From NCBI GenBank assembly GCA_003141195.1, contig PLLC01000108.1, positions 1-60,115 of the forward strand: a stretch of 60,115 nt of DNA. The letters run 5' to 3'. A program made the position numbers and the translations under genes. This document shows, in pieces, positions 55,266 through 60,115 of this stretch (its first letter is position 1; each line of letters starts with the position of its first letter). Source of the DNA: Syntrophaceae bacterium. GTDB lineage: Bacteria; Desulfobacterota; Syntrophia; Syntrophales; UBA5619. The notes beneath the pieces are model-generated. The model had not been told where the DNA came from and searched no databases. It saw nothing but the letters and a program-made list of their open reading frames with translations.

Positions 55266-57782
55266 TTAGAGCGAGTCGTGGCTGATCCTGGCGATCACCT
55301 CATCCTGGAGCTCTCGGCCGATGCTCGTGAAGTAGGCATTATAGCCCGTGATCCGCACCAGCAGCGATTGGTACTCTTCAGGCCGCCTCTGGGCATCCTT
55401 CAGCATCTCCGCATCCAGCATATTGATCTGCAGGCAGCTTCCCCCGTTTTCCGCATACCCCTTGAGGAAGGCCTTGAACTTTGCCTTGTGTTCCTTGTCT
55501 CTCAGCAGCGAGGGATTGATCGTGATGGTGTGGCTTGCGCCGTTCGGCAGGCAGTTGCAGTACCCCTCGAAGTCGCCTTTGCCGTCGCCGGCCTTGCCCC
55601 CCATAACCTTGCCCACGGAGTTGGCGTTTGCCGTCGGGCCGTTGATGTCCGCGCCGTTGCTGGGACAGATGGCGTTGGAGAGGAACCTCCCCTTGGGTCT
55701 CCCGTCCGGACTCGCGGGCAGAATAAACCCGTCGCCCACCCAGTAGTTCCAACTGAGCATCCCTGGTCTGAACCGGCGGTTTGTGGAAATGGTTCGATAT
55801 TTCCAGGTCTCGTCGCACCAGAGATCCATCACCTTCCCGGCCATTTCATCGGCCTCGTCGTCGTCCCGGCCGTATTTCGGGGCCTTGAATCGGACCTTTG
55901 CCTGAAGGACCTCAAACCCCTGCCAGTTTGCCTTCAGCGCCGTCAGAAGGTCGCTTAGGGTGCATTCCCGCCTGTCGAAGACCAGGTACTTGATCGCAAG
56001 CAAGGAATCGACGGTGGTAGCGAAGGTTACCGCTTCGAGCGTCGTGAAATTTAGCTCCGCCCCGCCCTGGGTGATGTCAAGCCCCTTGGCCGCACAGCCC
56101 TTGACAAGGCACGACAGGTACGGCGTGGGGCAGAATCGGGCGCGGATGGATTCGGATTCCTCGTAGAGTGCTGCACAGCGCCTGATGATATCCCGGGTCT
56201 GTACGGCATAGGCTTTCCAGAAGTCATCCCACGCATGATATTCCGTCGCATCCCCGGTGGCCGGTCCGTCCTGCCGGATCTTCTCGCGCTTGAGCGTGAT
56301 CGGGTCCACGAATTCGTTCAGATCTCTGCCGTTGTTGAGCGCCAGCTCCACCGCCTTGAGCAGGTTGAGATTGTTGTCCACGGTTCCGGACCGGTCGTTT
56401 CCCACCATGGTGTTCTCCAGGCAGCCCACGGGCGCATATTCGTGGACATTGCCTTCATGGATCAGGCGCTCGACGTGCGCCTTGGTCGCCTCCTGCATCA
56501 TACCGGCCATGGACCGCTCGTCGAAATTGAGCAGAAAGGGGGCGCCCTGGCTGGTAGAAATCATCTCCACAACCCGGTCGAGCAGCTCGTCAGGGCTGTT
56601 CCGATGCAGTCTGACATTGGGCTTGGGCTCGAGGATGGGCGACATCTCGTCAATGACCTCCAGGATCGCGTAAGTCAGGTCGTTGGTCATGTCCCTGCCG
56701 CCCTCTCCCCTGCCGGAGAGCGTAATGAGCTGGCCGTAGCCTGCCGTGATACCGTTTTTGCCGATGCGGATCATGGCATCGTAAGCGGTGTTGGCGTGGA
56801 TCCAGAGGCATTTCAGGATCTCCTTGCCGAACTCCCTCTCCATGCCGTGTGCGAGGGAATGCTGCCAGTAGGGATAGAGGTACTGGTCGATCCGGCCGAA
56901 AGAAACGCCCGGACCGGGGTAGTTCTCATCGCTCATGACCAGCATGTGGGTGAGCCAGAGCGCCTGCACGGCCTCCCAGAAGGTCTGCACCGGCTCCCCG
57001 GGAACGCGACGCAGGTTCACGACCATCTGCCGGAGCTCGTCCCCGCGGACGGGGTCCTTCTCCACGGATGCGAGCATTTCACAGTGGGCGGCATACTTGC
57101 CCGCAAGCTCACCGGGCATGGCGGCAGCGACCATCATCGCCCTGAGCTGTGCGCCCCTGGGGCCCGCCTGATCCCCGCTGCCGAGAATGTCGTAGTGGCC
57201 GGCAATCTCTTCCCGGATTCCCCTCCAGCCGATCCGGAGCGCCCTCTCATAACCGGGGATCAGGTGGCCGCTTGTGGCCCCCGCGTTGCCGTAACCGTGG
57301 TCGTGGAACCACTTCATCCGGGCTCTGGCCCCTTTCTTGCCGTAGATGAGCCGGTCGCGATCCTCTGCCTCCTTCTTGGTCCAGCACTTGGAGGTCTGGA
57401 TGTTGAAACGCCCGCCGGCAATGAGATCGCCGGGGAGGATCTCCTGTGGAACGTGGTTCACCATGACCTCTTTGACGAACCATGCCTTGCGCTCGGGGAG
57501 GCTCCATGCCCAGAAATCGGGATGGAGCGTAACCTCCCTTGCCGTCTGCTGCATGGAGGACCGGAAGGTCTGGAGGAAGGGATAGGTCTCGGGCACAATG
57601 TAGAAGGTCATCTCGTCAAACTGGATATCCCAGGAAGTTCCCGTGGTCCAGGAGGTAAACTCGTTGTTCCACGCACGTCTTGCCCCCGTGAAGTAGTAAT
57701 CCCTGAGCCAGACGATCCTCCCGGAGAGATTTTTCGGTTCCTTGATCCGGTGCATGCTCTGTGCGGCGGCAACCATGCTCAT
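55266..57782 (-). CDS. Glycyl radical enzyme of unassigned substrate
   Basis: Oxygen-sensitive radical enzyme of 838 residues from the ATG at 57782, which has GGAGG five bases upstream. The glycyl loop RITGYNAYFTSIGRELQDEV puts the radical glycine at about residue 813. The thiyl cysteine is about residue 454 in APVGCLENTMVG, a single Cys followed by x-Glu. This differs from the CysCys pair of pyruvate formate-lyase and resembles CxE enzymes (diol/choline/hydroxyphenylacetate types). The N-terminal region (WTTGTSWDIQFDEMTF, PETYPFLQTFRSS) is not one I can assign. Partner activase lies downstream. The stop TAA is supplied by a repeat end. Confidence 0.92.
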   Translation of the reverse strand: MSMVAAAQSMHRIKEPKNLSGRIVWLRDYYFTGARRAWNNEFTSWTTGTSWDIQFDEMTFYIVPETYPFLQTFRSSMQQTAREVTLHPDFWAWSLPERKAWFVKEVMVNHVPQEILPGDLIAGGRFNIQTSKCWTKKEAEDRDRLIYGKKGARARMKWFHDHGYGNAGATSGHLIPGYERALRIGWRGIREEIAGHYDILGSGDQAGPRGAQLRAMMVAAAMPGELAGKYAAHCEMLASVEKDPVRGDELRQMVVNLRRVPGEPVQTFWEAVQALWLTHMLVMSDENYPGPGVSFGRIDQYLYPYWQHSLAHGMEREFGKEILKCLWIHANTAYDAMIRIGKNGITAGYGQLITLSGRGEGGRDMTNDLTYAILEVIDEMSPILEPKPNVRLHRNSPDELLDRVVEMISTSQGAPFLLNFDERSMAGMMQEATKAHVERLIHEGNVHEYAPVGCLENTMVGNDRSGTVDNNLNLLKAVELALNNGRDLNEFVDPITLKREKIRQDGPATGDATEYHAWDDFWKAYAVQTRDIIRRCAALYEESESIRARFCPTPYLSCLVKGCAAKGLDITQGGAELNFTTLEAVTFATTVDSLLAIKYLVFDRRECTLSDLLTALKANWQGFEVLQAKVRFKAPKYGRDDDEADEMAGKVMDLWCDETWKYRTISTNRRFRPGMLSWNYWVGDGFILPASPDGRPKGRFLSNAICPSNGADINGPTANANSVGKVMGGKAGDGKGDFEGYCNCLPNGASHTITINPSLLRDKEHKAKFKAFLKGYAENGGSCLQINMLDAEMLKDAQRRPEEYQSLLVRITGYNAYFTSIGRELQDEVIARISHDSL

Positions 57783-57832
57783 ACCTTCCTCCATTTCAAC
57801 GGATACCTTTCCGTGCCGATTCCAACTGTACA

Positions 57833-57863
57833 TTTATAGCATCAATACGGATATGCATGTCAA
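57833..57863 (-). promoter_or_regulatory. Possible promoter of the glycyl radical cluster
   Basis: On the minus strand TTGACA (57863-57858), a 19 bp spacer, TATAAA (57838-57833). Good boxes but long spacing, which may indicate activator dependence. Confidence 0.5.
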
Positions 57864-57948
57864 GCCGTGTTTTATTGAGATCGAGGGGTTACAACTTACC
57901 GATCGCCGCCGCCGGAGATCCGCGACATCTTCCGGAGGCAAAATATAA

Positions 57949-57977
57949 TTGACACCCATTCCGATATTACCTATATA
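57949..57977 (+). promoter_or_regulatory. Promoter of the PfkB-family kinase
   Basis: TTGACA at 57949-57954, a 17 bp spacer, TATATA at 57972-57977. This is the best-formed sigma70 promoter in the region, and divergent from the glycyl radical gene. Confidence 0.75.
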
Positions 57978-58030
57978 TCCACGGTCTGAACGGGGATTAT
58001 TTCAACAACGGATTTGAAAGGTTTTCAAGC

Positions 58031-58948
58031 ATGAACATCATCGTTTCCGGATCACTGGCCTATGACCGAATCATGGATTTCCCGGGATACTTCTCGGATC
58101 ACATCCTGCCGGATAAAATTCATGCTTTGAACGTCTGTTTCCAGGTAAACGGCATGAAGGAAAAATATGGCGGCACCGCAGGCAATATTGCCTATGCGCT
58201 CACCCTGTTGGGTGAAAAACCCGTCATCTCCGCCACGATCGGCCATGATTATCAAAGGTACTTCGCATGGCTCACAAAAAACGGGATCTCTACGGAAAAC
58301 ATCAAAATCATCGATGACGAATTCACGGCTGGCGCCTATATCACCACCGATCTGGCCGACAACCAGATCACCGGATTCAACCCCGGGGCCATGAAATATT
58401 CATCCGCCTTGGACTTCGACAAACTTCATCCCCAAGAAACCATGGTTGTCGTCGCTCCCGGCAATTTTAAAGACATGGTGAATTACCCGCGCGCCTGCAA
58501 AGGGAGAGGGATCGATTATATCTTTGATCCCGGACAATCCTTGCCCCTGTGGGATGCAGAAGATCTGGTCCATGTCATAGAGGGGTGCCGGATCCTGATC
58601 GTCAATGATTACGAGCTGAATCTGATCATAAGCAAGACGGGATTGAAGAAGGAAGCCTTGTTGGGGCTGGCCGGGACGATCATCACCACCCGAGGAGCGT
58701 TGGGTTCACAGGTTTCCACGCTGGATCGTGAAATCGGCATTTCCCCCATCCAGGCCCGGAAGGTTGAGGACCCGACAGGCGCAGGCGATTCTTATCGGGG
58801 AGGCCTGATCAGCGGTCTGATCCGGGGCAAGGATATGGAGCAATGCGCCCGAATGGGAAGCGTATGCGCCTCCTTTGCCGTCGAGTGCTACGGCACCCAG
58901 GAATACCGTTTCACCCTGGATGAATTCAACGAGAGACTCAACAGGTGA
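58031..58948 (+). CDS. PfkB-family carbohydrate/nucleoside kinase
   Basis: Small-molecule kinase of 305 residues. N-terminal GSLAYDRIMDFPG and the KYGGTAGNIAYALTLLG loop resemble adenosine/ribokinase members. The catalytic anion hole is VEDPTGAGDSYRGGLISGL near residue 250, with its aspartate base. Adenosine-kinase-like enzymes of this form occur in many anaerobes; sugar versus nucleoside cannot be settled. The start at 58031 has a modest GAAAGG upstream. It is divergent from the glycyl radical gene and may be unrelated. Confidence 0.88.
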   Translation: MNIIVSGSLAYDRIMDFPGYFSDHILPDKIHALNVCFQVNGMKEKYGGTAGNIAYALTLLGEKPVISATIGHDYQRYFAWLTKNGISTENIKIIDDEFTAGAYITTDLADNQITGFNPGAMKYSSALDFDKLHPQETMVVVAPGNFKDMVNYPRACKGRGIDYIFDPGQSLPLWDAEDLVHVIEGCRILIVNDYELNLIISKTGLKKEALLGLAGTIITTRGALGSQVSTLDREIGISPIQARKVEDPTGAGDSYRGGLISGLIRGKDMEQCARMGSVCASFAVECYGTQEYRFTLDEFNERLNR

Positions 58949-58951
58949 AAT

Positions 58952-58981
58952 GATAACCATTAATTATTACAAACGGTTATC
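58952..58981 (+). terminator. Terminator after the PfkB gene
   Basis: GATAACC (58952-58958) and GGTTATC (58975-58981) followed by TTTTC. A second pair CTGTTCC/GGAACAG (58986-58992, 59007-59013) could serve the convergent gene. Confidence 0.6.
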
Positions 58982-59023
58982 TTTTCTGTTCCCGGCTTTT
59001 GTCTGAGGAACAGAATACGGCAG

Positions 59024-59545
59024 TCATTTTACGGGTTGTAAATCACCTTCTGGAATGCTTTCGGTCACATCCAGTCTGCGGGCCAGCCGTTTGTGCTCTT
59101 CAGGCGTGATCCACGACACGCGGAGATAACTGGAGATGGCGTCATCGTTCAAACCGATTCGACGGGCCTCCTGTACGGTTACCTGGTAGGCCTCGATTTC
59201 GGTCTCTCGATCCACGTAAGCTTTACTTCGATCGTAAAGATTACGCCCCTGCAGGTGTTGTTTGACATGGCACAGCTCGTGAATGATGTCCAGATACAGG
59301 AACTCATCCGAGGCGCGACGCAGGTGCGTCAGGCCAATGGTGATGGAAGCGTCGTCGTTATCTACGAACATCTCATGGGGACGGTCCACCACAAACACCT
59401 TGGTGTGCGCCATGACCCCATCGATTTCTTCCGCGTCGGCAAAGATGGCTGGCAGAATGCCATAGGTGCGAATATCCGCAAAAACTTCCGCCAGATGGTA
59501 TTGTCCGGGTTCAAGCCTGCGATGGATGCGAAAAACATTTTTCAT
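59024..59545 (-). CDS. HExxH-type putative metallopeptidase-like protein
   Basis: Protein of 173 residues from the ATG at 59545, which has GAGG eight bases upstream; a GTG at 59575 is possible. The motif DIIHELCHVKQHLQGRN (near residue 85) gives HExxH, followed about 25 residues later by RETEIEAYQ, which can supply a third zinc ligand. I do not recognise the family; no signal peptide is visible, so it acts in the cytoplasm. It stands alone between the kinase and AT-rich sequence. Confidence 0.72.
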   Translation of the reverse strand: MKNVFRIHRRLEPGQYHLAEVFADIRTYGILPAIFADAEEIDGVMAHTKVFVVDRPHEMFVDNDDASITIGLTHLRRASDEFLYLDIIHELCHVKQHLQGRNLYDRSKAYVDRETEIEAYQVTVQEARRIGLNDDAISSYLRVSWITPEEHKRLARRLDVTESIPEGDLQPVK

Positions 59546-60096
59546 CCGGATTGCCTCACCCCACTCACGCTCCACTTCTAATTGGCGTCGGCCATGGCAT
59601 ATTTGGTAACCTATTTTTTTGTGGGGGAAGCATAAGCAGAACGGGTTCCTATGTCAATAAAATACCGGCCACCGAATTGCCTCAAATAAAATGGGTTCAT
59701 CCGGTTTAAGCGTACTTGTCTAAAATGTCTTTTTCCCTGTTATCAATAAACCGTCAACCTCGATGGAAATTCAGGATTTTAATCTGTTATCAATAGGAGC
59801 TATTTTTTCGATAATTATGATATGGTTACTGGAAATGAAAATCTGGTTTTGCGAGATGATAGGACCAATGGATGAAAGGTTGAAATAGTGTGGCATTGCT
59901 GGGGTACAAGGCGGCAAACGGAGAAAACAAATGTCAACCTGTATATCGGGAGAAGCCGGTCTACTCAACTCAATAAAAAAAGTTTCTTACGAAAATATAT
60001 GCGTAACCCGGATTGTGAGACATGATAGGGAATCCTCACGAATCCGTTGCATCACAGTCATGAATCCTGTGATCTCCTGAGCGGGAAGGCAGAAGA
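59546..60096. other. AT-richer region without a supported gene
   Basis: Base composition drops in GC here. A 12 bp direct repeat CTGTTATCAATA occurs at 59737-59748 and 59784-59795. Short open frames are not protein-like. It may be the upstream region of a gene beginning near 60097 or the end of a mobile element lying outside the window. Confidence 0.45.
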
Positions 60097-60115
60097 ATGA
60101 TGGAACGCGTTGTTT
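60097..60115 (+). CDS. Possible start of a gene running off the right edge
   Basis: An ATG at 60097 preceded by GGGAAGGCAGAAGA would begin MMERVV. Only six codons are visible, so this rests on the ribosome-site-like sequence alone. Confidence 0.25.

Noticed and set aside
55266-57782. Pyruvate formate-lyase or benzyl/alkylsuccinate synthase
   Set aside because: The active site has a single Cys followed by x-Glu, not the CysCys pair of pyruvate formate-lyase nor the pattern of the succinate synthases, and no fumarate-adding small subunits are nearby.
56235-57839. A 534-codon plus-strand frame opposite the glycyl radical enzyme
   Set aside because: Antisense shadow of a strongly conserved gene.
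59771-59968. A 65-codon minus-strand frame in the AT-rich end
   Set aside because: No ribosome site and no protein-like pattern; expected by chance in this composition.

Overview
This 60.1 kb window looks like chromosome of an anaerobic, GC-rich member of the Desulfobacterota (old Deltaproteobacteria), perhaps near Syntrophaceae. That placement is an inference from gene content: indolepyruvate:ferredoxin oxidoreductase, a phenylacetate-CoA ligase with an ACT protein, a flavodiiron protein/rubredoxin/rubrerythrin oxygen-defence set, a glycyl radical enzyme with its activase, and a FrhB-like iron-sulfur protein. No rRNA, CRISPR array, intact insertion sequence or integrase was seen.

Layout. 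(1) 1-4786, minus strand: a branched-chain amino acid/amide ABC operon livM-livH-binding protein-livG-livF, with livF cut by the window edge. It is divergent from (2) 5412-9160: a glcD/glcF-type 2-hydroxyacid oxidase pair, mazG and a DUF2065 protein. (3) 9263-15591: queA-tgt-yajC-secD-secF-DUF456-lepB, a tRNA-queuosine and protein-export block. (4) 15788-18361, minus: an Nramp-family transporter with non-canonical metal-site motifs, paired with a soluble MgtE-like sensor protein. (5) 18440-22271: a pyrimidine operon pyrR-pyrB-pyrC-recO with a convincing PyrR-type attenuator leader. (6) glyQ-glyS, then a lone GAF-containing GspE/PilB-type ATPase. (7) 27977-32997, minus: flavodiiron protein, rubredoxin, rubrerythrin, a holin-like membrane protein and mutS in one tight run. 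(8) 33129-37056, minus: FrhB-like protein and iorAB. (9) 37261-40.9 kb: tRNA-Asn followed by a decayed accessory island. It holds a frameshifted small gene, a truncated DUF2924 gene, a helix-turn-helix gene, a DUF1819/BrxA gene and a Fic gene joined at what looks like a deletion scar, and an 11-12 bp periodic repeat array. (10) 41-47.1 kb: thiolase, mtgA, a LysM-NlpC/P60 hydrolase, a remnant of a sodium-pumping decarboxylase beta subunit, an OmpA-like lipoprotein and rlmN. (11) 47.1-51.3 kb: trxA-bamD, an MTA-phosphorylase-family gene, and paaK-ACT-duplicated CQLG protein. (12) 51.7-58.9 kb: a hydroxyacid dehydrogenase and the remnant of a second one, an FMN split-barrel protein, a glycyl radical enzyme and its activase separated by a 130 bp MITE-like repeat, and a divergent PfkB kinase. 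(13) The last kilobase holds an HExxH protein and AT-richer sequence.

The strongest leads are the Nramp/MgtE-sensor pair (possible Mg2+ uptake gated in trans), the glycyl radical cluster of unassigned substrate, the HTH-BrxA-Fic mosaic with its iteron-like array, and the PyrR attenuator. Several palindromic repeat families lie between genes and in places border or shape gene ends. All functional calls rest on reading motifs by eye; no database search was run.
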